A DNA stretch of 64,000 bases from Acinetobacter modestus (GCF_014636095.1 NZ_BMDV01000006.1:174765-238764), one strand, 5' to 3'. Shown: positions 45,479-55,585, numbered from the stretch's first letter. Notes: generated from the letters alone by a model not told the origin. A program made the numbers and translations.

Positions 45479-47431
45479 TTACTTAGTTCTAATAGCATTA
45501 CATTCTGGGATATTTTGATTGGCAAGCTCGATAGTCACTGTACCAGAATTCCTTTTCGCAAGTGCACGTTCTTCATCTGTAGGTGGTACATATTGATTTT
45601 TATCCGTTTCACTATTTTCGTATATATTAATATAAGTAGCTTGAGCTTGTGCAAATGTATTTGACCACGTTACAGGATTATTCATAAAATTGGTGAGACT
45701 AACAATCTTTTGACCTGCTAATAAATTATATAAGTTAATTTTTGCGCCTGTTCCAGCACTTAAATTCAATCCAAACACTGTTCCATCAATTTTAGAAAAT
45801 TTAGGATTTGATAAAATCATACGAACAGTAATAGACTTTTCATTTACTAAGTTCGAAGTCGCACCCGTGGTTCCTATACGATATTGTATTTGATCATTAG
45901 TATCCGTTATTGTTCCATCTGGATTTAATGTTTTCGGTTTACCACAAACTCCTGACATGTCCGTTTCAGTTGAATTATTTTTAATATCTGTACGGATATC
46001 ACCATTTTCGTCGATCACTATTCCAATTTTCACAGGTGGAGTATTTGAATCTTGAAATTTAAAATTCAAAGTTGCATAAAATGGAAAGATATATGTTTGT
46101 CCGACTTTAACATTTTTCTCAGTCTTAAAAATATTTTTATCGAGATAATTCGCTGGAGCAGCTCTAATAATATCCATTCCACCACGATATGACTCACCCG
46201 ATATAGTTTGTTGCCACAAAGTTAAATGATTTAGATTTACTGTTTCATTATCTTTAGTATTTAATAATTTTTTATAAAATGCTTCTGTTCCTGGCATTGT
46301 TGTATCATTAATGACTTTACCTTGATAAAGCATTAAATCATCGTTCATATTATTATTTAAACTAAAATGTAAAGGTTTAGTAGCATTAACCTCTCTAGAA
46401 ATTGGATTTAACCATTCATTTTGTGCATTCACTTGTAGTTTTACTGGCTTTACCTTATTGATCAATACAAGTGGAGGTGAAACCATATTATTTATAATAG
46501 TTGCTGCACCTCGCCATTGCTGTCCCGAACCAATTACATAACCTTGGCGATCAGACAATAAATTAAAGCTTCCCATTGAATGTATTAAATTATTCTTAGG
46601 CAATACGCAATCATCATATACCCCTTTATTACATCCAAAGAAACCATCTACACCAGTTAATTGAATGTCACCACCTGGTTTAAATATAGGTAAAGCAGCC
46701 TCCCAAACACCAACATTAGTTAAATTAGTTAATTTTGTAATTACATCTAGTGCTTCATCATCAGGAACTGCTCCTACATCTAGCCATGGTTTTAGAACAC
46801 TAATATATTCATTATTAGCCCATTCTGTCATACCAATATCTTTACTTATTTTAGTAAGTTGGTTTTTTCTCTCATTAGTTAATTCGACTCGCTGTATATC
46901 ACCAATTACATTATTTTGCTCAACACTCAAACTTTGGAAAACTTTAGCAATACCTATAGCAACACGAACTGTTTCATCATTACTATTTACTAAAGATGTA
47001 GGGGTTTTACCTGTTAAGCCAATCGCTAAGTCAATTAATCGAATTCTAGGTAAGCTTTTAGTAATTAATTTAGAAATATTATCTAACTTAACTTTACCTA
47101 GATCAATTTTACGAGCACCTTCACCCTGAATATAGAAACTAACCTCATCACCTAATTTACAAGCTCCTTTAACAAGATCATCAGATTCAAGTTTAGTGGC
47201 AAAATGGTTTATTTTATCGCTACTACAATCAAAATTGATACCCGAAATAGGATAATCCATCACAAATTGTAAACAATTATCACTACCTACAAGACAACTT
47301 GTACTACTTGTTACCCCACTAACACCCTTGTTTGGATCTTCATTAATTTTAGCACTTTCACCTCCACAGCCTTGTAGAAAAGCTACTAATGCAGTTAAAG
47401 CAAAAGGTAATAAAATTTTCTTATTTGTCAT
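45479..47431 (-). CDS. filF: FilF-like lipoprotein of the fil cluster
   Basis: A 650-aa lipoprotein: signal peptide with lipobox LQGC (Cys22), then a long polar, Asn/Thr-rich extracytoplasmic region with scattered Cys pairs (GSDNCLQF, FFGCNKGVYDDC). No catalytic motif recognised. The size, lipobox and position at the end of a six-gene run fit the gene called filF in Acinetobacter annotations, where the cluster is labelled putative pilus assembly; that function is not shown by the sequence. ATG 47431 has an AGGAT RBS. Confidence 0.72.
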   Translation of the reverse strand: MTNKKILLPFALTALVAFLQGCGGESAKINEDPNKGVSGVTSSTSCLVGSDNCLQFVMDYPISGINFDCSSDKINHFATKLESDDLVKGACKLGDEVSFYIQGEGARKIDLGKVKLDNISKLITKSLPRIRLIDLAIGLTGKTPTSLVNSNDETVRVAIGIAKVFQSLSVEQNNVIGDIQRVELTNERKNQLTKISKDIGMTEWANNEYISVLKPWLDVGAVPDDEALDVITKLTNLTNVGVWEAALPIFKPGGDIQLTGVDGFFGCNKGVYDDCVLPKNNLIHSMGSFNLLSDRQGYVIGSGQQWRGAATIINNMVSPPLVLINKVKPVKLQVNAQNEWLNPISREVNATKPLHFSLNNNMNDDLMLYQGKVINDTTMPGTEAFYKKLLNTKDNETVNLNHLTLWQQTISGESYRGGMDIIRAAPANYLDKNIFKTEKNVKVGQTYIFPFYATLNFKFQDSNTPPVKIGIVIDENGDIRTDIKNNSTETDMSGVCGKPKTLNPDGTITDTNDQIQYRIGTTGATSNLVNEKSITVRMILSNPKFSKIDGTVFGLNLSAGTGAKINLYNLLAGQKIVSLTNFMNNPVTWSNTFAQAQATYINIYENSETDKNQYVPPTDEERALAKRNSGTVTIELANQNIPECNAIRTK

Positions 47432-47450
47432 GGGTTCATCCTATTAATGC

Positions 47451-48686
47451 TTACTGTAAAGCAGCAATCTTAATCTGTCCTTGATTTGAAAGTTCCTGCT
47501 CTGGAACATCCACGGCTGACGCTAATGGAGTCATCATCATATAATAACTTTTAGGTGGTATCTTAATTACGCCCTGAAGAGCTGCATGTTGTAATAATGT
47601 TGCTGGAATCTTCCGATTCTTAAACCCACTTACACCTTCTAATATACAACCCGACTTATCTAAAAAAATCACCAGAGGCCAATAATATGTCGGTTTATCA
47701 GTATTAGATGCATAAGAATCAAATTGCATGTATTGAATATTTTGATCAAGTTTAACCAGTTCATATTCAAATTTTTCTGTTATAGGTTTACGAGGCCATA
47801 AGCCAATTTCTTTTTCAGGAACTAAACTCTTGATTGTTTTATTTTTACTATAACTTTCTAAGAAACAGCGATCATTCTCAAATGTTAAAGATAAATCTTG
47901 TTCAGATAAACGCACATAATTATTAGATAAAGTAACTGAATTTAGATTCTGGTTTGATTTGTTTAATATTTTATCCAAAATTGATCGACTTACACCTTTT
48001 TTGCGCTCTATTGTCTCTATACGTCCTGTACCATCAGGCATACTATAAAAGCGCTTTTTACCCTCTAAATTAAATTCCTGATCTTCTAAATATTCATTAT
48101 TGACATATTCAACACCATCTACTTGTATGAATGCAGATGAAGCAGATGAAGCAGATGAAGCAGATGAAGCAGATGAAGCAGATGAAGCAGATGAAGCAGA
48201 TGAAGCAGATGATTCTGCCTCAATATTAGTTAGACTTTTAGTATCAACAATTGATTTTAATGTTATCTTGTTATTGGTATTAGCATTAATCTTTTCTTTT
48301 GAAGTATTTATAAAATTTTGAGATTTTGGTTGATGTAGTACTTCCGCTTCAGACGCTAATCTTGATTCTGAAGGTGATTGCATTTTAACTGTATTCTTAA
48401 CAGCGTCTTGTTGAGACATTGATATTCTTGGTAAATTTAATTTAACATTATTTCCAACTGCTAGATTTTTTTCTGATGCTGCTGAAGAATCAACATTAAT
48501 AGAATGTATAACCTTATCTGTACTCGTCTCATTTTCTGTTGGTTTTTTAGGAATAATCATTGGTCTTCCATCAGGACCAATAATTGTATAAAAACCTTCC
48601 GCATATACAACCGAAGTACTTGCAATAACAGTAATAATTACAGATATTGCAAGCTTAGATTGTTTTATTATCATAGTCGTTAACAT
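47451..48686 (-). CDS. filE: FilE-like exported protein with SSA tract
   Basis: About 411 aa. An N-terminal hydrophobic segment (KLAISVIITVIASTSVVYA) acts as signal peptide, followed by GFYTIIGPDGRPMIIPKK. At about residues 160-185 is a run of eight Ser-Ser-Ala units encoded by a 9-bp DNA repeat. The C-terminal half is more globular (PLVIFLDKSGCILEGVSGFK). ATG 48686 shares its A with the filD stop (TAATG), which favours coupling; ATG 48692 and 48674 are alternatives. Function unknown; named by cluster position. Confidence 0.7.
   Translation of the reverse strand: MLTTMIIKQSKLAISVIITVIASTSVVYAEGFYTIIGPDGRPMIIPKKPTENETSTDKVIHSINVDSSAASEKNLAVGNNVKLNLPRISMSQQDAVKNTVKMQSPSESRLASEAEVLHQPKSQNFINTSKEKINANTNNKITLKSIVDTKSLTNIEAESSASSASSASSASSASSASSASSASSAFIQVDGVEYVNNEYLEDQEFNLEGKKRFYSMPDGTGRIETIERKKGVSRSILDKILNKSNQNLNSVTLSNNYVRLSEQDLSLTFENDRCFLESYSKNKTIKSLVPEKEIGLWPRKPITEKFEYELVKLDQNIQYMQFDSYASNTDKPTYYWPLVIFLDKSGCILEGVSGFKNRKIPATLLQHAALQGVIKIPPKSYYMMMTPLASAVDVPEQELSNQGQIKIAALQ
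48133..48213. repeat. 9-bp tandem repeat in filE
   Basis: Eight perfect copies of GCAGATGAA (48133-48204) plus a ninth with one change (GCAGATGAT). In frame, so each copy adds or removes one Ser-Ser-Ala unit. Confidence 0.97.
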
Positions 48687-50353
48687 TACCATTTTGTTCT
48701 ATAGTTGATACCAAGCAAAGTTACTTTAGTATTGGTTTTAATATCTAAGCCTGCATATGGGTTTAACAAAATATTATCAACCCCTGTTTTATTGGCAAGA
48801 CTACTAGTATTTGCAGGAATATCATCACGACTACGTAGAAAACCAATTGATAAATCCACATCTGTATCCTGATCAAAACGATAACCGACACCCAAACCAA
48901 ACAATTGAGCATTATTAATAGGCACCATCGTGTTTCGTTTGTCATCTGGAATCGAACTTGTACGAGGTTCATAGCCCATACGTAACTTTAATCGATCTGT
49001 TGCTGAATACTCGAAGCCAATCCCCCAACGCCAAGAAGACTGAAATTTTAGAGGTAAAGATAGCGAACGCTCTGTTACATCAGCAGAAAGAAGTTTAGCA
49101 ACTTTCAATAAAGAGATTTGTCGATCAAATTCGAATTTGAATTTATCCCATGCAGCAAAGTCTGTCCAGCCAAGATCAAAATTCATTTGTAAATCAGGGA
49201 AGATTTTATATTTTATACCAGCTTTAAAATGCTGAGGATATTTAAAATCCATAGCTACTAGACCAGACTCCACATCTGGTACATAACCTGGTAAGCCAAG
49301 GATTGCTGCTAAAATCTGACCAGTTGCTGATGAGTTTAGACCAGCGACAAGTTGCTGAGGCGCAGTTGCGTTATTAATTAAATATTTTCCGCGCAGTCGC
49401 ATTTTGGCTTCACTTTGATAAACCATACCAAAACTGAAGTCATCTGTAGGTTCCCATAATACGCCTAAATTATAACTTGGGCTTAATGATTGCTCCAATG
49501 AAACATCCATTGCACCCATTTTACTAAATGGATTCATACCCTCTTTAGCATTACATATGCCAAATAATAGTAAATCAGTGATAATGTCTCCATTGTTCTT
49601 AAACGGAGTACACACTACTTCATCTACCATTCGTAGTACGCCAATCATTTCATTTGGAAATCGTAGATCCGTTTTAAGTGCAATTGCTTGGTAAGACATA
49701 CCGAATGATGCACCAATAGACAGATGATCATTCACTTGATAACCAAAAGAAGGTGATAAATAAGTGATGCGCTCTAAGGCAACCTGTTGCCCCATATAGT
49801 TACTTGGATTACCATCTTCAGCACCAAAACCGGCAACTAAAGGTGCATACATTGCTGTTGCATAAGTTACTTTTGATCCAGGTGGTTTATATGCAATTGC
49901 TGCAGTAGGTGCGGCTAGTGGCGAATTAGGTCCTAAATCTACAATTTTCTTCAAGATTGGGACATAAATACTTGCATACTCAACATCACCATTTACCGTT
50001 CCTTTAAAATCGGTACATATTCCAGTTTTAACTTCTGGACCATCATTACAGACCAACGGATCATCTGAGTAACCAAATACATTATATCCAGCTGGCGCCG
50101 AGTATTCTCTTTTGATTGCAAAGTTAGCTAAGATACCTTGCACATCAGTTTGTAGACCATCAATTTTCGCCAGTGCAGCTGGGTTAAAGTGTACTGCACT
50201 AATTCCTGGTGGATCAGCCGTAACAGCATTACCTAACGAAAGTGAGCGCAAATCTACAGATAAGTCTTGTCCTAATTGAGCATTAGCAATATTACATAAA
50301 CTTGCTAAAATAATTGCTGCCGTTAAAGGACATAATTTTAGGTATTTCACCAT
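48686..50353 (-). CDS. filD: FilD-like outer-membrane protein (OmpP1/FadL family)
   Basis: A 555-aa outer-membrane barrel with signal peptide (LTAAIILASLCNIANA) and FadL-type N-terminal sequence LSLGNAVTADPPGISAVHFNPAAL. Further family segments are YLSPSFGYQVNDHLSIGASFGMSY and WRWGIGFEYSATDRLKLRMGYE. It is longer than E. coli FadL (about 420 aa) because of inserts between strands. FadL proteins carry hydrophobic compounds across the outer membrane. AAGGAG RBS; last base overlaps filE. Confidence 0.8.
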   Translation of the reverse strand: MVKYLKLCPLTAAIILASLCNIANAQLGQDLSVDLRSLSLGNAVTADPPGISAVHFNPAALAKIDGLQTDVQGILANFAIKREYSAPAGYNVFGYSDDPLVCNDGPEVKTGICTDFKGTVNGDVEYASIYVPILKKIVDLGPNSPLAAPTAAIAYKPPGSKVTYATAMYAPLVAGFGAEDGNPSNYMGQQVALERITYLSPSFGYQVNDHLSIGASFGMSYQAIALKTDLRFPNEMIGVLRMVDEVVCTPFKNNGDIITDLLLFGICNAKEGMNPFSKMGAMDVSLEQSLSPSYNLGVLWEPTDDFSFGMVYQSEAKMRLRGKYLINNATAPQQLVAGLNSSATGQILAAILGLPGYVPDVESGLVAMDFKYPQHFKAGIKYKIFPDLQMNFDLGWTDFAAWDKFKFEFDRQISLLKVAKLLSADVTERSLSLPLKFQSSWRWGIGFEYSATDRLKLRMGYEPRTSSIPDDKRNTMVPINNAQLFGLGVGYRFDQDTDVDLSIGFLRSRDDIPANTSSLANKTGVDNILLNPYAGLDIKTNTKVTLLGINYRTKW

Positions 50354-50362
50354 TACATCTCC

Positions 50363-51490
50363 TTAACGAACTTTTTTACCGAAACCTATAATATCGAGTG
50401 GGAATGATAAGCCCAAGGACACATCTGGCGCATCTTCCGTTAACCCAATAGCAACGGTACCATTTACAATTGTCTCTGGTGATACCCTTACGCCCAATGC
50501 AAATGACAACATGGCACTACTTTGATCCGCCGATTGATAACTTTCATTATTTTTAAAATAGAATTTTGCTCCAGTATTAAAGCTCTGTTGATAAGACATC
50601 GTTAATGATACGTCATAGTTAAATGAGTAAGCGAAGCCAAATGAAAACCCACCACTTAAACCTGGATCGAAACTTTCAAGAATACGAGGACCATTTGAAC
50701 CACCTCCTCGCAGTTGATTCAAACCACTTTCTTTCAGGCCATAGTTTGCTGAAACAGATGTAAATAGCACGACAGGATCAATATATTTACGAGTACTCGC
50801 ACCAAAACCGACAGAATAATACCCTTTACCTGTGGATAACTCATCAATACCAATTTCATACGGGCTATCACCCGTTTTCGTTGATAAACTACCAAACAAT
50901 ACTAATGGGAGACGACCTTGCTTTAGTGGAAATGGTTCCCAACGAGCACCAAAAGAAACATCTCCTAAACCCGCAGCAGTCTTTTGTTGCAACAAATCTT
51001 TTTTTGCAATGAGTGGAATAGATGCAGATAAAGTTACGTTATCGAGTAAACCATATTGTGTCGTAAATGTGTTAGTTAATGTATGGTTTGCATCTTCTTC
51101 AACACGCAGTCTAGCTAAAGCGCTTGTACTATCACCTGTAGCAAGATCCAACCTACTATCTCTATAATAGGTATAATCAATATCATAGTATGAAGAAATA
51201 ATACCTTTCTTTATTAATGAATATTGACGTTCATTCGATGTAAAAACCTCTTGTAAATTCGTTTCTTTTGTTGCATCGCCTTCTTGCTTTTGTAATGCAT
51301 TTGCTGCTTGATTTGCTTGGTTTTCGACTACTACAGCCGAATCTTCTTTGGCTGCATCAGAAGCTTGATTCGTTTGTGTTGTTTGCTCAGCTGGAACTTC
51401 CGTTGATTTTTGCTCCTCAGCATAAAGTGTTGTTGTGATTGCACTCATACTTAATGCCAACACGCTGATATTCATCCATGGACTTTTCAT
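50363..51490 (-). CDS. filC: FilC-like outer-membrane protein
   Basis: A 375-aa exported protein: signal peptide (ISVLALSMSAITTTLYA), an acidic Gln/Ala-rich linker with coiled-coil character (about residues 25-75), then a beta-rich domain (YYDIDYTYYRDSRLDL, LGDVSFGARWEPFPLKQGRLPLV, VSLTMSYQQSFNTG) that resembles a transporter-type outer-membrane barrel. Function unknown. AGGAT RBS. It lies 9 bp before filD in the same operon. Confidence 0.72.
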   Translation of the reverse strand: MKSPWMNISVLALSMSAITTTLYAEEQKSTEVPAEQTTQTNQASDAAKEDSAVVVENQANQAANALQKQEGDATKETNLQEVFTSNERQYSLIKKGIISSYYDIDYTYYRDSRLDLATGDSTSALARLRVEEDANHTLTNTFTTQYGLLDNVTLSASIPLIAKKDLLQQKTAAGLGDVSFGARWEPFPLKQGRLPLVLFGSLSTKTGDSPYEIGIDELSTGKGYYSVGFGASTRKYIDPVVLFTSVSANYGLKESGLNQLRGGGSNGPRILESFDPGLSGGFSFGFAYSFNYDVSLTMSYQQSFNTGAKFYFKNNESYQSADQSSAMLSFALGVRVSPETIVNGTVAIGLTEDAPDVSLGLSFPLDIIGFGKKVR

Positions 51491-51535
51491 TTTGCGTTAC
51501 ATCCTATTAATACATTAATTTTAATGATTTCTAAA

Positions 51536-52369
51536 TTACTTCCGCTTGTAATATAAGCGCATAAAAGTCGTAATTGGTTGATTGTAAGTAGCGGAAGCAG
51601 GATCAGCATCTAATACTCGACGCATTGTTGATGCTTTATCAGCTATGCGTTCAAATTTTTGTGTCGGAAACTGAATCTCAGCAAGAGCATATTTATTTAC
51701 CGTAGCATCTTCTACATGACGCATATCAGAATCTTGTAAAGCTAATAAGTTTTTACGGTACTGCTCAGGAATATCAACGATAAAAAGCGTATTATTATCC
51801 CAAATTTGTTTAAAGCGAATTTCATCAAAACTAATATTGCCTAATGATGGATCCGCAACATACACTCGCCCATTCTTATATGCTTTATACACAACAAAAT
51901 GTTTAAAGCCAGCATATGTAATAGGAACAATTGCTGGCTGCTTCAATGAAGTTAAGTCAGAGAACTCTCCACGATATCCACCACTGTTTAATCCAAGAGC
52001 CGTAACAAAGCGTTTCATATCTAATAGTGAGAAACTACGACGTTCGATAATACGCTGATATTCGCCGTATTGAAGTAAACCAGTCATCGTTTGTTGTTCG
52101 GTAAGATTTAAACCACCATAACCATTTAACAAAGTAGTTAAAGCAGCTGATCCACAGCTATAATCATAAGCCTGACGGACAATTCCTCGGAACTGATCTT
52201 CTATAGCGGGTTTAATCGTCACCGCCTCACGATGATTCCGTGAAAAAGAAGGATTACGAGAATCCAAGGTCTCTGTATAATATACAGTCCCCTCTGGTTT
52301 TTTTTCTATTTCGAAGGCTTGCGTTGTAAAATAATACATCAATGCTGAGCCTAAAGCGATCTCTAACAT
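51536..52369 (-). CDS. filB: FilB-like C39-family peptidase
   Basis: A 277-aa papain-like peptidase of the C39 (bacteriocin-leader) type. The nucleophile is seen in RQAYDYSCGSAALTTLLNGYGG, and the His and Asp in GFKHFVVYKAYKNGRVYVADPSLG. An N-terminal hydrophobic stretch (ALGSALMYYFTT) may be a signal or anchor. Domain covers about residues 60-200; the remaining C-terminal part is unassigned. Unlike ABC-linked C39 domains it is a separate protein. It is the first gene after the terminator downstream of filA. Likely substrate within the cluster is unknown. Confidence 0.8.
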   Translation of the reverse strand: MLEIALGSALMYYFTTQAFEIEKKPEGTVYYTETLDSRNPSFSRNHREAVTIKPAIEDQFRGIVRQAYDYSCGSAALTTLLNGYGGLNLTEQQTMTGLLQYGEYQRIIERRSFSLLDMKRFVTALGLNSGGYRGEFSDLTSLKQPAIVPITYAGFKHFVVYKAYKNGRVYVADPSLGNISFDEIRFKQIWDNNTLFIVDIPEQYRKNLLALQDSDMRHVEDATVNKYALAEIQFPTQKFERIADKASTMRRVLDADPASATYNQPITTFMRLYYKRK

Positions 52370-52612
52370 AAGTCTCTTTTTCTAACCGTGGCACAACCTG
52401 CCTTATTCATTTTATTTTAGTGCTTTTAAACACTACGTCCCTGCATGTTGAAGATACCTTTTTTTATAAAAAAAAACAGCTTTTTTTTAGTTTTTTTTGA
52501 CGAAATGTAGTTCAAAGATAAAACTTAGTAGTATTTAAGTAATTTATTGTGATATAGACATCATTGACTTTATATTGATTTTTTTCAAGACAAAATTATG
52601 TCTCGGAAAAAT

Positions 52613-52641
52613 AAAAAAAGCGCACATTGTGCGCTTTTTTT
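52613..52641. terminator. Terminator between filA and filB
   Basis: AAAAAAAGCGCAC-att-GTGCGCTTTTTTT, about 10 bp after the filA stop and 240 bp before filB. Strong on both strands. Confidence 0.93.
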
Positions 52642-52650
52642 AAAGAAGGT

Positions 52651-53703
52651 TTAGTGACCAGAGATAGTGATCATAGAACCTGCTACGTTAGCTGTACCAT
52701 TATTATAGTAAGTAGTTAATTTTTGAACTTCTACGTCACCGATAGAAGCAGCAGTTTGACTACCTAAATGAACACCTTTGATATAGATATCGCTTGAGTC
52801 ACTAGCTACTAAAGAACCAGCAGCATTTCCTGAACCAGTAACGATTTGAAGGTAACCATTCGGGTTAGTAGCACCAGTTTCTTTACCAACTACGCTTACT
52901 TTTGCATTAACAGTTAAATTTGCACCGTTAGAATCAACAACTTTAATACTATCTAAGTAAATTTGACCTGCTGCGCGGTTACCTGCAGTACCATCAGCAA
53001 GACCTTGTTTAGTTGAGCTATCAATAATACCTAAGTTTGTAAGTTCTAAACCACCTTGCATCGTTGTATTTAATACAATCATAGCACCTTGTGGAGCAGC
53101 ACCTAATTGGATGTTTGCAGTTGTAACACCTGTTTTAAGTGTTAAACCAGACAAGATCGCATTATAGTTAGCTGAGTCATTACCACGACGAACTGTAGCA
53201 CCTTGAACATTAGAAGCAGAAACACCAATCTCACCGATATAGATATCTAAGCCTGAAACAGCTGCAGCAACGTTAAGGAATGCTGTATTACCTGTACCTG
53301 TACCCTTATCTGCATCAATTGTAAGATCCATGAGGTTATGAGATGCTAAAGTACGAGTTGTATCTAACGCACCACCGTTCATAGGAGCTGTGATTACAAT
53401 ACCATTTGCAAAGTTAGGGTTCGTTGCAGCAGTACCTTGACCATTACCTTTAATAACAATCGCACCAGAAGATGTTGTTGATGCAGTACCAGTAGCACCA
53501 GCAATACCAGTTGATGTTTGTAAACCATCGTTATCGTGAATTAAAACTTTTTCGATATCAATTCGAGAAATACCAATACCAATATTGATACCGTCTTGAC
53601 CTGTTGCAGCGCTTAGTGCAGCATCATCCATTGACTGCATAGCCATTGCATTCGCGCTAATCGCCATTGAAGAAACTAAAGCTAGTTTAGTAAACATTTT
53701 CAT
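52651..53703 (-). CDS. filA: FilA-like exported protein
   Basis: A 350-aa protein with signal peptide (MKMFTKLALVSSMAISANAMA) and the short motif MDDAALSAATGQDGI directly after it, seen at the N-terminus of a family of secreted or surface proteins (DUF6160-like). The rest is Gly/Ala/Thr/Asn-rich, with no Cys and few aromatic residues, as in repetitive beta-rich surface proteins. ATG 53703 has a GGGAG RBS; the frame extends seven residues upstream without one. First gene of the fil cluster, followed by a strong terminator, so it may be made in excess of the rest. Confidence 0.75.
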   Translation of the reverse strand: MKMFTKLALVSSMAISANAMAMQSMDDAALSAATGQDGINIGIGISRIDIEKVLIHDNDGLQTSTGIAGATGTASTTSSGAIVIKGNGQGTAATNPNFANGIVITAPMNGGALDTTRTLASHNLMDLTIDADKGTGTGNTAFLNVAAAVSGLDIYIGEIGVSASNVQGATVRRGNDSANYNAILSGLTLKTGVTTANIQLGAAPQGAMIVLNTTMQGGLELTNLGIIDSSTKQGLADGTAGNRAAGQIYLDSIKVVDSNGANLTVNAKVSVVGKETGATNPNGYLQIVTGSGNAAGSLVASDSSDIYIKGVHLGSQTAASIGDVEVQKLTTYYNNGTANVAGSMITISGH

Positions 53704-54222
53704 TGAGCACTCTCCCAAGAGCATTTATTTTTTGACTTTCACTACTCTAAACTGTCCACGGTCGTTTTTTTCTTAATGACAACTTGAACTTCCAATCCTT
53801 GAGTAGTTCGTTTAGCAAGTACTAAATTACAGGTTTGTTATTTTATGTTCAACTACTGTTAATCGATTTTTATAAATAACCCGATAAACGGCATGATACT
53901 TTTTTCATGCATCACTTTAACTTATATCTTCTAACATCTGGAAAGCACTATAATTTTTTAATCAGAACTTTTAGAAAATCATAGTCAAATATCCAATTTC
54001 GACCTTTTATCATCCGCCCAAATCACTGCAAAATGTAAACAATTGCGCTTTCTTAAATCAATTCATGAAAATTGCAACTTGTTTTGCAATTTCAGTAGAT
54101 AGAATCACAATACATTTCACAAATATTTTTCAAGCTTTTATCTATAGGATAAATATCAGTAGAGTTTAGATGATTGTAGTACAATTATATTTTCCAAATG
54201 TATATGAATATATTTTTGTTAT
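53704..54222. promoter_or_regulatory. Divergent intergenic region between filA and pabB
   Basis: 519 bp, very AT-rich, no reading frame of note. It must hold the filA promoter. I could not single out convincing -35/-10 pairs or a known operator by eye. The pabB start has no visible Shine-Dalgarno sequence. Confidence 0.4.
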
Positions 54223-55572
54223 ATGTCTCATTTTCAGCAAAAACTTGACACGCAACTCACCTCTGCATTTGACCTTCTTATACAACTGAATGAACTAACT
54301 GGTTTAGTTTATTTATATGATAATCACACTCCGACAATTGGTTTTTTGCCTCAAGAATTCTTAGTATTAGAACAGTCAGAACTAAAAAAATTTTATAAAA
54401 CTCAATTTAATAAATATAAGAATGAACAAGCAACTTTACCTATTAGCGATTTTTTAAATTTTCAAGCCAATTCAGAAAGTTCAATGAAAACTACTTTTAG
54501 TGGTGGATATATTGGCTTTTTTAGTTATGACTATAGTGCAAATCAATTTATAAGGATGGTTTCACGAAATCAACCCTGTTTTTTCTTAGGTCTATATTCG
54601 ACTTTTTTAAAGTTTCAGGATGATGCTTGGTATTTTTATAGTAATGAAAATGAAGCTGAAAGTATCTATCAAAATGTCATAAATCTACTCAATCAACCAA
54701 TCAATATTCAAAAGACACCTTTCTCATTATTAGAAAAATGCTATCCGCGCTGGTCTAAGCAACAATACCTACATGCATTTAATCAAGTGCAGGAATATAT
54801 CAAAGCTGGTGACTGCTACCAAATTAATTTAACTCAAGAGTTTATTGCAAAAACACAAGGTTCATTATTAGATCGAGCACAGGATTTATGGGCGCTCACC
54901 CATGCACCTTACGCTGCCTATCTCAAGATACATGATTTTGAGCTACTCAGCTGTTCTCCAGAATTGTTTATCGAATTTCAAACAAATCGAAAAATTAAAA
55001 CACGACCAATTAAAGGTACAATGCCTCGTTTTGATGATGCCGAGCAAGACCAACAATCTAAAGATCAGCTAAGCCGCTCTGAAAAAGATCAGGCTGAAAA
55101 TGTGATGATTGTTGATTTACTTCGTAATGATTTAAGTGTTTATGCGGAAACAGGATCTGTAGAAACGACAAAACTTTTCGAAATTGAAAGCTTCAACCAA
55201 GTTCATCATATGGTCAGTGAAATCACTGCAACCTTAAAAAAAGAAGTAAACCCCATGCAGATGTTATTGTCCGCCCTTCCGGGTGGTTCAATTACAGGGG
55301 CACCCAAAATTCGCGCTATGCAAATTATTGATGAATTAGAAGGTGCTCCACGTGGCGCATATTGTGGAAGTTTGGGTTATTTTAATTTTGATGGAACAGG
55401 TTGCTGGAATATCTTAATCCGTAGTATTCAAAAATCTCAGGATCAATTATCGATGTGGGCAGGTGGCGGCATTACGGTTGCTTCTGATGCCGAAGCCGAG
55501 TACCAAGAATGCTTTGATAAAATTTCTGCCATGCTTGATTTACTCAATACATGGCAAAAATCTGAAAACTAA
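54223..55572 (+). CDS. pabB: Aminodeoxychorismate synthase component I
   Basis: A 449-aa chorismate-utilising enzyme that makes 4-amino-4-deoxychorismate for folate synthesis. The PIKGT motif (TRPIKGTMPR) is the mark of PabB as opposed to PIAGT of TrpE; the conserved C-terminal block ALPGGSITGAPKIRAMQIIDELE, YCGSLGYFNFDG and GGGITVASDAEAEYQE is intact. Full length. It is convergent with hisC, only 13 bp apart. No RBS is evident at ATG 54223. Confidence 0.94.
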   Translation: MSHFQQKLDTQLTSAFDLLIQLNELTGLVYLYDNHTPTIGFLPQEFLVLEQSELKKFYKTQFNKYKNEQATLPISDFLNFQANSESSMKTTFSGGYIGFFSYDYSANQFIRMVSRNQPCFFLGLYSTFLKFQDDAWYFYSNENEAESIYQNVINLLNQPINIQKTPFSLLEKCYPRWSKQQYLHAFNQVQEYIKAGDCYQINLTQEFIAKTQGSLLDRAQDLWALTHAPYAAYLKIHDFELLSCSPELFIEFQTNRKIKTRPIKGTMPRFDDAEQDQQSKDQLSRSEKDQAENVMIVDLLRNDLSVYAETGSVETTKLFEIESFNQVHHMVSEITATLKKEVNPMQMLLSALPGGSITGAPKIRAMQIIDELEGAPRGAYCGSLGYFNFDGTGCWNILIRSIQKSQDQLSMWAGGGITVASDAEAEYQECFDKISAMLDLLNTWQKSEN

Positions 55573-55585
55573 ATTTTTCTACAGA

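Noticed and set aside
48128..48213. Possible CRISPR array
   Set aside because: The unit is 9 bp with no spacers; it is a coding microsatellite.
48100..48321. Plus-strand reading frame of Asp-Glu-Ala repeats
   Set aside because: It is the antisense reading of the 9-bp repeat in filE; filE has a signal peptide and fits the operon.
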